This document shows, piece by piece, positions 50,191 through 57,227 of a DNA stretch of 64,000 nucleotides (positions are counted from its first letter, which is position 1; the number at the start of each line of letters is the position of its first letter). The DNA is from Actinocrinis sp035946395 (GTDB lineage: Bacteria; Actinomycetota; Actinomycetes; Streptomycetales; Catenulisporaceae), in assembly GCF_035946395.1 (NCBI RefSeq), contig NZ_DASYZI010000401.1, positions 1 through 64,000 of the forward strand. Direction: 5' to 3'. A program made the translations under genes and the position numbers. The notes under the pieces are model-generated. The model did no database searches and had not been told where the DNA came from. It worked only from the letters and a program-made list of their open reading frames with translations.

Positions 50191-50697
50191 TTACCGACGC
50201 AGCCCGGCCATGCACCACAGCGGCAGGCCGCTGTCTTCAGCCAGTTCGCGCAACACGCGGCCCGGCAGCGTGTTGTGGATCAATAACGCTTCGGCGATCG
50301 CGGTCACGGCGGGCCAGTACCGTTCGACCACCATCGTCTTCGTAGTGTCCTGCCAGGAGTCCCAGACGCCCTCCCGCTCACCGTCGAAGACCTGCATGTC
50401 GCCGCACCCGCCAGCCAGCCAGGCGGCCATGATGAAATCGTTCACCTCGCATCCCGCGCGGTCGTCTTCGTCGGCGGCATGCCACAGGTATAAACCCTCT
50501 GCTACCGGCCCGGCGCATGCGGTTACGTAGGCATCCGTGACCCCGATCCTCCGCCTACGCGGCGGAGCGACCCGGCCGTGGTTGCCGCCGCGCGCCCGGA
50601 TCGTCGCGTACCGGATCGACAACCCGCTGGCGAGGTACGCGACCGCATGCCCGGCCTCGTGGTGCGCGGTCCGTTCGTCCACTTCGTCATCCGCCAT
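50191..50697 (-). CDS. Small HEAGH metallopeptidase (M41-like domain)
   Basis: A 168-residue protein with HHEAGHAVAYLASG (zinc-site HEAGH, near residue 12), the FtsH/M41 peptidase signature, and DDRAGCEVNDFIMAAW further on, where an acidic third ligand could lie. It lacks the AAA ATPase and membrane part of FtsH, so it is a stand-alone domain. Such small proteins occur in actinobacterial integrative elements. Its target is unknown. ATG 50697 has AGGAGG-like sequence (CAGGAGGCTTAC) upstream. Confidence 0.75.
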   Translation of the reverse strand: MADDEVDERTAHHEAGHAVAYLASGLSIRYATIRARGGNHGRVAPPRRRRIGVTDAYVTACAGPVAEGLYLWHAADEDDRAGCEVNDFIMAAWLAGGCGDMQVFDGEREGVWDSWQDTTKTMVVERYWPAVTAIAEALLIHNTLPGRVLRELAEDSGLPLWCMAGLRR

Positions 50698-50854
50698 GTA
50701 AGCCTCCTGTCGATGGAACGTGGGCACGGTGCGGTTGGCCGGGCACGGGACACCGCAGCGACGACGGCAACGTGGTGCGCACCCATCCCCGTCGGCGCCG
50801 GTCTTTGATCTTGACTTTCTCCACCCCGCCGACCGCTCGGCCCCGCTCTCCCAA

Positions 50855-50904
50855 GGCGCGCACGCACGCACGTCCCCTAAGGGTGACGTGCGTGCGTGCG
50901 CGCC
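50855..50904. repeat. 50-bp near-perfect palindrome of alternating purine-pyrimidine DNA
   Basis: Perfect 20-bp arms (GGCGCGCACGCACGCACGTC, 50855-50874, with 50885-50904) surround CCCTAAGGGT. The arms alternate purine and pyrimidine, favouring left-handed DNA. It lies in the 265-base gap between the AAA ATPase and peptidase genes. It may be a replication or transfer origin, an integration-control site or an unusually long terminator. Confidence 0.8.
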
Positions 50905-50924
50905 TACGGGTGAAGAGTCGCGCG

Positions 50925-50959
50925 GCGCGCATGCGCGGATGCGTGCGTGGCATGCGCGC
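50925..50959. repeat. Second inverted repeat next to the AAA ATPase stop
   Basis: GCGCGCATGC (50925-50934) and GCATGCGCGC (50950-50959) are perfect inverted copies around GCGGATGCGTGCGTG-type sequence. It begins 4 bases after the ATPase stop. Together with the larger palindrome it forms a 105-bp cluster of inverted repeats, in a gap that holds no gene (50698-50962). Confidence 0.75.
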
Positions 50960-50962
50960 AGG

Positions 50963-52243
50963 TCAGGCCGAATATTGCGCTGCGTCGGAGAGCTTGCCGA
51001 CCTCGGTGGCAACCACCGGGCGCCAGGTCTGAGCGAAACCGTCAGTTCCGGCGACCTCGGCGAGCTTCTGTTCCGCCAGTCCGGCAAGCGCGTCTTGGAT
51101 GGTTCGGGGCTTCAGCGGCCCGTCGTCCTGTGCCGCCAACACATCGCCGATGCCCTTGACGGTGAGCGGGCCGAGCGCGCCTTGCAGCGCGGCCAGGACG
51201 CGGCGACCGGACGGCTTCAGGGAGGCTGTCGCGTCGTCGCCCGGCGGCAGGTCCGCCGGTACCAGTACGACCGAGGTCACCGGCGACCCGTCCTCCTTCG
51301 CCTCGCCGCTGAGCTTGACCACGGTGATCCCGAACGCCATGTCGTCGAGTTCTTCGTCATCCTTCTGCTTGTCGCTCGAAACGATCACGCGCGCGTCCGG
51401 CGCCTTCTTGCCCCGCTTCGTCACGCGCAGCTCGGTCTGCGCCGCGCCCTTGACCGTTGTCGAGCCGCGCCCGTGGTCACCGTTGAGGCCCTGGTGGTGG
51501 ACCAGCACCACACACGCCCTCGTGGCAGTGCGGAGCTGTTCGACACGATCGACGATCAAGCCCATCTCCTTCGCCGAGTTCTCCTCAACGCCGACCGTGA
51601 TCCGCGCCTGTGTGTCGAAAATGATCAGCGCGGGCTTCAACCGTCGGCACACCTCGATCAGGACGTTCCACTTCACCGCGTCGGCGGCCTGAACAGGGCG
51701 CGGCAGGAACCGGACGCCGGTCATCTTGCGGCCGTAGTACTGCTCCCAGGCGCGCACGCGCTTGCGGAACCCGCCCGCGCCCTCGGCGATCAAATAGATC
51801 ACGTCGCCGTGCACGGTGTGTCGGTTGCGCCACTGCTGGCCGGTGCCGACGTGCGCGGCGAAGTCGAGTGCGACGAACGACTTCATGTGCCCGGACGGCC
51901 CGATGACGCGGGCGATCGTGTCGCGGTACAAGTAGCCGTCGATCAGCGGTTCGAGCGCCGGGATGTCGTCGAGCCCGTCGCTGTCGAGTAGTTCGCCCAG
52001 CAGCCCAGAAACGGCCCGCTCGAACGCGTCGGTCGCCGCCGATTCAGCAGTGTCCGACTCGTGCACGGTGTACGCCGTGCCGCCGGGACCGTGCGGCTCG
52101 TCGGAAGGCATGCTGTCCTCGTTCGTGTCCGGCGGCTCGAAGTCGCCCCAAGGGTCGCCGTCGTCGTGCGGCTCGTACTCGTCGGCCGACTCGTCCGGCC
52201 GGTCGCGCTCGGAGTCGAGCCAGCCATCGATGATCGCCTCCAC
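50963..52243 (-). CDS. RecA/RepA-like AAA ATPase (AAA_25)
   Basis: At least 426 residues. Walker A GPSGHMKSF (near residue 116), Walker B PALIIFDTQ and the sensor segment CVVLVHHQG fit hexameric RepA-type helicases and related prophage ATPases. The N-terminal 90 residues are acidic; the end has a winged-helix look. GTG 52243 is the first canonical start, but the same frame remains open and protein-like upstream (SLPKIDLANLVPPWRR, about 52300-52350) to 52483 without ATG, GTG or TTG. A non-standard start (CTG 52348 or ATT 52372) or a frameshift is likely. Probably the element's replication protein. Confidence 0.78.
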   Translation of the reverse strand: MEAIIDGWLDSERDRPDESADEYEPHDDGDPWGDFEPPDTNEDSMPSDEPHGPGGTAYTVHESDTAESAATDAFERAVSGLLGELLDSDGLDDIPALEPLIDGYLYRDTIARVIGPSGHMKSFVALDFAAHVGTGQQWRNRHTVHGDVIYLIAEGAGGFRKRVRAWEQYYGRKMTGVRFLPRPVQAADAVKWNVLIEVCRRLKPALIIFDTQARITVGVEENSAKEMGLIVDRVEQLRTATRACVVLVHHQGLNGDHGRGSTTVKGAAQTELRVTKRGKKAPDARVIVSSDKQKDDEELDDMAFGITVVKLSGEAKEDGSPVTSVVLVPADLPPGDDATASLKPSGRRVLAALQGALGPLTVKGIGDVLAAQDDGPLKPRTIQDALAGLAEQKLAEVAGTDGFAQTWRPVVATEVGKLSDAAQYSA

Positions 52244-52435
52244 CGCGTCAGTGATCTTCTGGTTGCCGCGTACTGGCTCAGCGGTCGCTGCCGTAGTGGT
52301 GTTCCGGCGCCAGGGCGGGACCAGATTCGCGAGGTCGATCTTCGGCAGACTGTCGGCCCGGCTCGGTACAATTTCGTAAGAGTCTCTGACAGATTCTCCT
52401 TTTGCGCGGAATCGGCACCGCGCGGGTTGGCAGTG

Positions 52436-52462
52436 CGGCCCCCGTCTATCCGGCGGGGGCCG
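52436..52462 (-). terminator. Hairpin between the excisionase-like and AAA ATPase genes
   Basis: A 9-bp stem (CGGCCCCCG, 52436-52444, with 52454-52462) and 9-base loop follow the HTH gene stop by about 20 bases. AAAAGGAGAA lies just beyond it at about 52395-52404 (complement), a strong ribosome site for the ATPase gene. Confidence 0.55.
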
Positions 52463-52483
52463 TGGTCTTTCATGCGGCCCGGT

Positions 52484-52765
52484 TCAGCGCGCTTTCGGCC
52501 GCCCGCGCTTCCGGTCGGCGGGACCGGTCACGGCTCGCACCGCCGGTGCGGACGTCCGGGGCGCCGTAGTCTTTCCGAACGTCGGCGCGTCTGACGCGCG
52601 TTCTTCAAGCCAGGATCGGACGTCGCTCTCCTGGTAGCGCCGGTACCTGCCGACCCGGAACGAACGCGGGCCGATTCCCTTAGAAACAAGCTGATATAGC
52701 GTGGACACTGGCAGGCCAAGAAACTGCGCGGTCTGCGTGTGCGTCCACAGTGGTGCGGCGGTCAT
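52484..52765 (-). CDS. Excisionase-like HTH_17 protein
   Basis: A 93-residue basic protein. Its N-terminal MerR/Xis-type winged HTH reads WTHTQTAQFLGLPVSTLYQLVSKG and FRVGRYRRYQESDVRSWLEE. The tail (ADRKRGRPKAR) has an AT-hook-like GRP. ATG 52765 is the start. It is close to the integrase gene and divergent from its operon, as expected for an excisionase or for a replication-control activator. It is the second HTH_17 protein of the element. Confidence 0.8.
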   Translation of the reverse strand: MTAAPLWTHTQTAQFLGLPVSTLYQLVSKGIGPRSFRVGRYRRYQESDVRSWLEERASDAPTFGKTTAPRTSAPAVRAVTGPADRKRGRPKAR

Positions 52766-52809
52766 CGAACGTTCCCTTCAGCGGTGTAACCGCTGGTCAA
52801 GCCATCGAT

Positions 52810-52840
52810 GAAAGTTTACCGCCATGCAGGAAAGTAAACC
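52810..52840. promoter_or_regulatory. Paired 11-bp repeats in the xis/int divergent promoter region
   Basis: GAAAGTTTACC (52810-52820) and GAAAGTAAACC (52830-52840) are 20 bases apart; GTTTAC and GTAAAC within them also form an inverted repeat. The 193-base gap (52766-52958) is A/T-rich compared with the rest. TACGCT at 52947-52952, 6 bases before ATG 52959, may be the -10 box of the rightward unit. These are candidate sites for the HTH proteins. Confidence 0.5.
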
Positions 52841-52958
52841 AATGAACTGACTAACGTACCGCATGCAACCGCTAACGGTGGACGTCACGGACTCGCGTGA
52901 GCGTAAGGTCAGAATGAATGGTGCGCTAAGCCATTCGCAAACGCTGTACGCTTTACCC

Positions 52959-53396
52959 ATGCCCAAAGCCCACACCGACGTGGTGATCCGCGACCGACTG
53001 TTCCGTGTGACACTCCAGTGGACCGCCGCCTACGCGCCCGACGTGATTGCCGTTGAGGTCAAAGCTCTGCGAGACACGGCATACCGGCGCGGCACGATCG
53101 ACGCGGCGCTACTGCGCGAGGTGCCGCTAGGAAAGATCATCGCTGCTCAGCGACCCACGCCCGACCCCAGCACCGTGTGGGTCAAACCGCGCACTGGCCG
53201 CCCGCCCGTGCTCGGCGTCGAGCATTACCAAGAGGTCGCGCGGGTGTACCGCGACGCGCTGACGGCCGGTGACAAGCCAGTGCAAGCCGTCGCCGACGAG
53301 TTCAAGGTGAACGAGACGACCGCGCGCCGCTGGGTCCACGTCGCCCGACACCGTCACCGCCTACTCGCGCCGGTCCGACCCGGCCAAGCGGGATGA
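52959..53396 (+). CDS. HTH protein preceding the integrase
   Basis: A 145-residue basic protein. The C-terminal third carries a homeodomain-like HTH (PVQAVADEFKVNETTARRWVHVARHRH, read in pieces). The N-terminal part (VVIRDRLFRVTLQWTAAYAP) is of unknown fold. ATG 52959 is chosen over upstream starts because a -10-like box lies 6 bases before it. It ends 12 bases before the integrase start and is probably co-transcribed, so it may control integrase expression. Confidence 0.65.
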   Translation: MPKAHTDVVIRDRLFRVTLQWTAAYAPDVIAVEVKALRDTAYRRGTIDAALLREVPLGKIIAAQRPTPDPSTVWVKPRTGRPPVLGVEHYQEVARVYRDALTAGDKPVQAVADEFKVNETTARRWVHVARHRHRLLAPVRPGQAG

Positions 53397-53408
53397 GAGG
53401 AGTAGCAA

Positions 53409-54707
53409 ATGGCTGATGTATATGACAGATGGCATAAGTCCAAGCCGGGACCTGGCGAACCGGAATGTCCTGAACACAAAGGGAAAGTTGCCTCGGCTGA
53501 CCACGGAAAGGGAAAGCGCTGGCAGGTTCGATACCGCGACGCGAGCGGTATTCAGCGGAAAGAGAACTTCACCAAAAAGACCGAGGCGGACGACCGCGCG
53601 GACGATGTCGGCTCGGAGTTGCGGAAGGGCCTGTTCGTTGACCCCAAGCTCGGGAAGCAGTCGTTCCGGGTGGTCGCCGAACAGTGGCGGGAGAACAGTC
53701 GCCACCGCGATTCCACCGCCGTCCGCGTGCGCAGCGCCCTGGAAAACCGCATATACCCGACGCTCGGGGACCGGCCCATCGCGGCGATTAGGACGTCGGA
53801 AATCCGGGGGTGGGTGAAAGAGCTATCCGAGGTCATCGCCCCGACCACGTTGCGCGTGGACTATTCCTATATCGGGTCGATATTCCGGATGGCCATGATC
53901 GACCGGCTCATTTCCGTGAACCCGTGCGCCGGGGTGGACAACCTGCCCGAGGTCGTGCACGCGGAGACTGAGCCGCTGCCCGTGCCCGTCGTCGAAGCGC
54001 TGATTCAGGCCATTGATCCCCGCTACGGGGCCGCGCTGCGGCTGGACGCGTGCACCGGGCTGCGGCAGGGAGAGCTGTTCGGCTTGGAGGTCGAGCAGCT
54101 GGACTTTCTGCGGCGCGAACTGAAGATCCGCCAACAGCTCGTGTACCCGGAACACGACAAGCCGTATTTGGGGCCGCTCAAGACCAAGACCAGCTACCGG
54201 ACCGTCCCGGTACCGCAGTTCGTCGTGGACGAGATCGCCGAGCACATCGTGAAGTTCCCGCCGCGCAACATTGAGATTTGGGACCGCACGAACCCACACA
54301 AGCCGGTGTTGCGGAAAGCGCGGTTCCTGTTCACCAACCACGCCGGGCGTCCCATCCTGCGCGGCCGGTGGCCGGACATCTGGGCTGCCACGGTGCGGAA
54401 GGCGAACACACTGCTCGCCGGACAGGCGGACCGGGAACGCGCCGTCCCGCTGGTGGTTCCCGACTGGGCCACGCTCCACGACATTAGACATTTTTATGCC
54501 AGCGTGTTGATCGACGCGGGCGAGTCGGTCAAGACGGTGCAGCGCAGGCTGGGGCACAGCAAGCCGTCGATCACCTTGGACGTCTACTCGCACCTTTGGC
54601 CAGAAGCCGAAGACACGTCGCGGGCCGCTGTAGAAGCGGCGTTCGGCCGAAGCGTCCCCAAGCAAAGTGCCCCGAAAGTGCCCTCTCGAACTCTCAAAGC
54701 TATCTAA
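53409..54707 (+). CDS. int: Tyrosine site-specific integrase
   Basis: A 432-residue integrase. The catalytic set is complete: Arg219 (TGLRQGE), His357 and Arg360 (HDIRH), His383 (RRLGH) and Tyr393 (LDVYSH). An N-terminal arm-binding-like domain (RWQVRYRDASGIQRKENFTKKTEAD) and a core-binding domain precede it. A GAGAGGAG ribosome site lies before ATG 53409. The gene reads out towards the right attachment core, 27 bases after its stop. It integrates the element into the oxidase gene. Confidence 0.96.
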   Translation: MADVYDRWHKSKPGPGEPECPEHKGKVASADHGKGKRWQVRYRDASGIQRKENFTKKTEADDRADDVGSELRKGLFVDPKLGKQSFRVVAEQWRENSRHRDSTAVRVRSALENRIYPTLGDRPIAAIRTSEIRGWVKELSEVIAPTTLRVDYSYIGSIFRMAMIDRLISVNPCAGVDNLPEVVHAETEPLPVPVVEALIQAIDPRYGAALRLDACTGLRQGELFGLEVEQLDFLRRELKIRQQLVYPEHDKPYLGPLKTKTSYRTVPVPQFVVDEIAEHIVKFPPRNIEIWDRTNPHKPVLRKARFLFTNHAGRPILRGRWPDIWAATVRKANTLLAGQADRERAVPLVVPDWATLHDIRHFYASVLIDAGESVKTVQRRLGHSKPSITLDVYSHLWPEAEDTSRAAVEAAFGRSVPKQSAPKVPSRTLKAI

Positions 54708-54709
54708 TC

Positions 54710-54720
54710 GCAGGTCAGAG
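54710..54720. repeat. Right integrase-site arm GCAGGTCAGAG
   Basis: Exact inverse of the 11-bp arm at 36632-36642. It lies 14 bases inside the right core. In the circular form the two arms would bracket the 14-bp crossover core, the usual layout of a tyrosine recombinase site. Confidence 0.7.
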
Positions 54721-54734
54721 GCATGGCGTCATAG

Positions 54735-54748
54735 TAGATCTCGTACTG
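54735..54748. repeat. Right attachment core (direct repeat TAGATCTCGTACTG)
   Basis: Identical to 36606-36619. Sequence to its right is host DNA that carries the native start of the oxidase gene. Confidence 0.9.
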
Positions 54749-54787
54749 GAACGCGGACCAGTCGCGGGCTGGATCTCCTGGGGCCAT
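54735..54787 (-). pseudogene. Displaced native 5' end of the oxidase gene
   Basis: On the minus strand, ATG at 54787 opens MAPGDPARDWSAF followed by QYEIY from the core, then passes into the element. Removing the element joins this in frame to LNGLAGAVPG of the oxidase at 36606, giving a 399-residue protein. TACCAT 8 bases upstream of the ATG may be the native -10 box of a leaderless message, now driving an 18-codon-plus orphan reading into the element. Confidence 0.85.
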
Positions 54788-54817
54788 GGGTGAGGATGGT
54801 AGATGGAGGTGACCCGC

Positions 54818-56239
54818 ATGAACAGCAGCGAGGCGCGGGTGGGGCCGGATCCCGACGTGCGTGTCGAGCACGACTCGATGGGCGAGGTCCTAGTGCCCGC
54901 ACGTGCGAAGTGGCGGGCGCAGACCCAGCGCGCCGTGCAGAACTTCCCGATCTCCGGCGCCCGGCTGGAGCGGGCGCAGATCTCGGCGCTCGGCCGGATC
55001 AAGGCGGCCGCCGCCGAGGCGAACGGCGCGCTCGGCGTGCTCACCGCGGACATGGCCGACGCGATCCGCGCCGCAGCGACCGAGGTCGCGGCGGGGCGCT
55101 GGGACGCCGAGTTCCCGGTCGACGTCTTCCAGACCGGCTCCGGCACGTCCTCGAACATGAACGCCAACGAGGTCGTCGCCACCCTCGCGGCCGAGCGCCT
55201 CGGCCGTCCGGTACACCCGAACGACCACGTGAACGCCTCACAGAGCTCGAACGACGTCTTCCCCTCCTCGATCCACGTCGCGGCCACGGCGCTGCTGGTG
55301 CGCGAGCTGCTGCCGGCACTCGACCTGCTGGAGCAGGCGCTGGCCACCAACGCCGCGCGGTTCGCCGAGACGGTCAAGGCGGGGCGCACCCACCTGATGG
55401 ACGCCACGCCGGTCACGCTCGGCCAGGAGTTCGGCGGCTACGCGGCGCAGATCCGCCGTTCGGCGCAGCGGCTCGAATCCGCGCTGCCCCGGCTGGCCGA
55501 ACTGCCGCTCGGCGGGACGGCGGTCGGCACCGGGCTCAACGCCCCGCCCGGATTCGGCGCCGCCACCGTCGCGAACCTGGCGCGGGCGACCGGGTTGCCG
55601 TTCACCGAGGCGCGCAACCACTTCGAGACCCAGGGCGCCCGCGACGCGTTCGCCGAGTGCTCCGGCCAGCTGCGCGCCCTGGCGCTGGCGCTGTTCAAGA
55701 TCTGCGGCGATCTGCGCTGGATGGGCTCGGGGCCGCGCGCCGGGCTCGGCGAGCTCGCGCTGCCCGACCTGCAACCGGGCTCCTCGATCATGCCCGGCAA
55801 GGTGAACCCGGTCATCCCCGAGGCGGTGCGCATGGTGTGCATCCAGGTGGTGGGCAACGACGCGGCGGTCGCGTTCGGCTGCGCCTCGGGCGAGTTCGAG
55901 CTCAACGTCACCCTTCCGGTGCTGGCCCGCAACCTGCTCGAATCGATCCGGCTGCTGGCCAACGCGTCGCGACTGCTGGCCGAGCGCTGCGTGTCAGGCA
56001 TCGAGGCCAACGTGCAGCGGTTGCGCGAGTACGCGCAGTCCTCGCCCGCGATCGTGACGCCGCTCAATCGCGTCGTCGGCTACGAGGAGGCCGCGAAGAT
56101 CGCGAAGCAGGCGCTGAGCGAGGGGACGACGATCCGCCAGGCCGTGATCGACCGCGGCCACGTGGCCGCCGGGACCGTCACCGAGGAACAGTTGGACCGG
56201 CTGCTCGACGTCCTCGGGATGGCGCGCCCACCGGCGTGA
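54818..56239 (+). CDS. fumC: Fumarate hydratase class II
   Basis: A 473-residue enzyme of the fumarase/aspartase superfamily, most like actinobacterial FumC, which hydrates fumarate to malate in the citric acid cycle. The signature GSSIMPGKVNP is at residues 321-331; SSNDVFPSS (about 142) and GRTHLMDATPVTLGQEF hold further active-site residues. GGAGGTG lies 6 bases before ATG 54818, which is preferred to ATG 54803. An aspartate ammonia-lyase role cannot be excluded by sequence alone. It was divergent from the oxidase gene before insertion. Confidence 0.88.
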   Translation: MNSSEARVGPDPDVRVEHDSMGEVLVPARAKWRAQTQRAVQNFPISGARLERAQISALGRIKAAAAEANGALGVLTADMADAIRAAATEVAAGRWDAEFPVDVFQTGSGTSSNMNANEVVATLAAERLGRPVHPNDHVNASQSSNDVFPSSIHVAATALLVRELLPALDLLEQALATNAARFAETVKAGRTHLMDATPVTLGQEFGGYAAQIRRSAQRLESALPRLAELPLGGTAVGTGLNAPPGFGAATVANLARATGLPFTEARNHFETQGARDAFAECSGQLRALALALFKICGDLRWMGSGPRAGLGELALPDLQPGSSIMPGKVNPVIPEAVRMVCIQVVGNDAAVAFGCASGEFELNVTLPVLARNLLESIRLLANASRLLAERCVSGIEANVQRLREYAQSSPAIVTPLNRVVGYEEAAKIAKQALSEGTTIRQAVIDRGHVAAGTVTEEQLDRLLDVLGMARPPA

Positions 56240-56288
56240 GCGTGCCGACGTGGGAAGTCAGGCCACCTCGGCGCGTCCGGTCACGGCG

Positions 56289-57068
56289 TCACGCCAGCAC
56301 GTCTAGGCCGACTGTGCCGGGGCCGCTGGTGAGCTCGACGCTGATCTTGTTCGTGTCGGGCGGCAGCGCGATCTTCACCGCGCCGGCGAGCCGGCCGACG
56401 TTGTACTGCTTCACCGACCAGTTGGCCGCGCTCAGGCTGAACAGCGCGACGCGCACGGTGGCGTCGCCGAAGTCCGAGGCGAGCAGCAGTTGCGAGGTGC
56501 CGCCGAGGACCGCGGCCGGGTTGGTGAGCACGACGGGCTGATTCAGCTGGAGATCGGCGTGCAAGTCGTTCCTCCTGACGGAAACGGCGGCCGGGGCGCC
56601 ATTGGGTGTGGCGTCGACGCCCGGCCAGAGGTCGGCGACGACTGACAGGTCGTAGCCGGCGGCGTCGTTGTTGTAGTACTGCTTCGCGATCGCGCCCGAC
56701 GGGATCGCGGCGACGTCGTCGTACGAGGCGACCCAGTAGTGCGGCTCGGCCACGCCGCGCGCCTGGAAGGCCGCGCGCACGGTCGGCCAGGTGGACAGGT
56801 TCATGTAAACGGTCGGGTCGAATCCCGAGCCGCGGCGCATCAGCACCCAGTCGACGCTCTGCGCGGGGGTGGCGTTGCCCGGCTCGACGTCGAGCGCGTG
56901 CCCGTCGTTCGTGTTCGAGAACACCGCGACGCGCACCTTGACCGAGGAGGGGAAGCGGGCCCAGCCGGCGTCCGACCACTTGTAAAGGCCGTCCACATAC
57001 CCTGCGACGAGCTGGGCCGAGACCGGCAGCCGGCTCGCGTCCACGCCGTCGTACATCGTCCTGGTCAT
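56289..57068 (-). CDS. GH25-like/DUF1906-type domain protein
   Basis: A 259-residue protein without signal peptide. The first two thirds (YDGVDASRLPVSAQLVAGYVDG, ALDVEPGNA, YWVASYDDV, AKQYY) follow the pattern of glycoside-hydrolase-25-like barrels found in actinophage lysin/tail proteins and Streptomyces. The acidic residues of ALDVEPG sit where catalytic acids would be. The last 90 residues are strand-rich. ATG 57068 is chosen. It is outside the mobile element. Catalytic activity is unproven. Confidence 0.65.
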   Translation of the reverse strand: MTRTMYDGVDASRLPVSAQLVAGYVDGLYKWSDAGWARFPSSVKVRVAVFSNTNDGHALDVEPGNATPAQSVDWVLMRRGSGFDPTVYMNLSTWPTVRAAFQARGVAEPHYWVASYDDVAAIPSGAIAKQYYNNDAAGYDLSVVADLWPGVDATPNGAPAAVSVRRNDLHADLQLNQPVVLTNPAAVLGGTSQLLLASDFGDATVRVALFSLSAANWSVKQYNVGRLAGAVKIALPPDTNKISVELTSGPGTVGLDVLA

Positions 57069-57227
57069 TAACCGGGTCTCCGTCCTGCGATGGTGGGCGC
57101 AGCGGGCGACGCACTGTCGGACAGACAGACTGTCAGACACAGTCAACCAGATCACGACCACACTGATGTCGCGATGCCGGAACATACGTGGGCGAAGGAG
57201 TATGCGGAACCGCGCAGGTCCAGTCGG

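Larger units (their letters stand above)
36606..54748. mobile_element. Integrated element (about 18.1 kb), phage-satellite-like, tyrosine integrase
   Basis: The element lies between 14-bp direct repeats TAGATCTCGTACTG at 36606-36619 and 54735-54748. The integrase gene ends 27 bases before the right repeat. Joining the outer flanks restores an uninterrupted in-frame oxidase start, which proves the borders. Contents: DUF2637 membrane protein, Nudix hydrolase, XRE-TPR regulator, lipoprotein, kelch/tail-like protein, two excisionase-like proteins, a terminase-small-subunit-like protein, BRO-N antirepressor, HEAGH peptidase, AAA ATPase and integrase. No capsid, portal, large terminase, FtsK/TraB or relaxase gene is seen. 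A phage satellite or decayed integrative element is inferred. Confidence 0.9.

Noticed and set aside
51943..52473. Minus-strand frame with a well-placed start-like CTG and SETLTKLYRAG sequence
   Set aside because: It overlaps the AAA ATPase gene in another frame and turns Arg/Ser/Thr-rich. Only its beginning could be relevant, as part of a frameshifted ATPase start; noted in the findings.
36606..54748. Complete prophage
   Set aside because: No capsid, portal, large terminase, tape-measure or lysis gene could be identified, and the length is short.
36606..54748. Conjugative AICE of pSAM2 type
   Set aside because: DUF2637, Nudix and Spd-like genes are suggestive, but no FtsK-like TraB translocase or RepSA/pSAM2-type initiator is seen.
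54708..54817. tRNA gene as integration site
   Set aside because: The flanks fold into no tRNA; they encode the N-terminus of the oxidase in frame instead.
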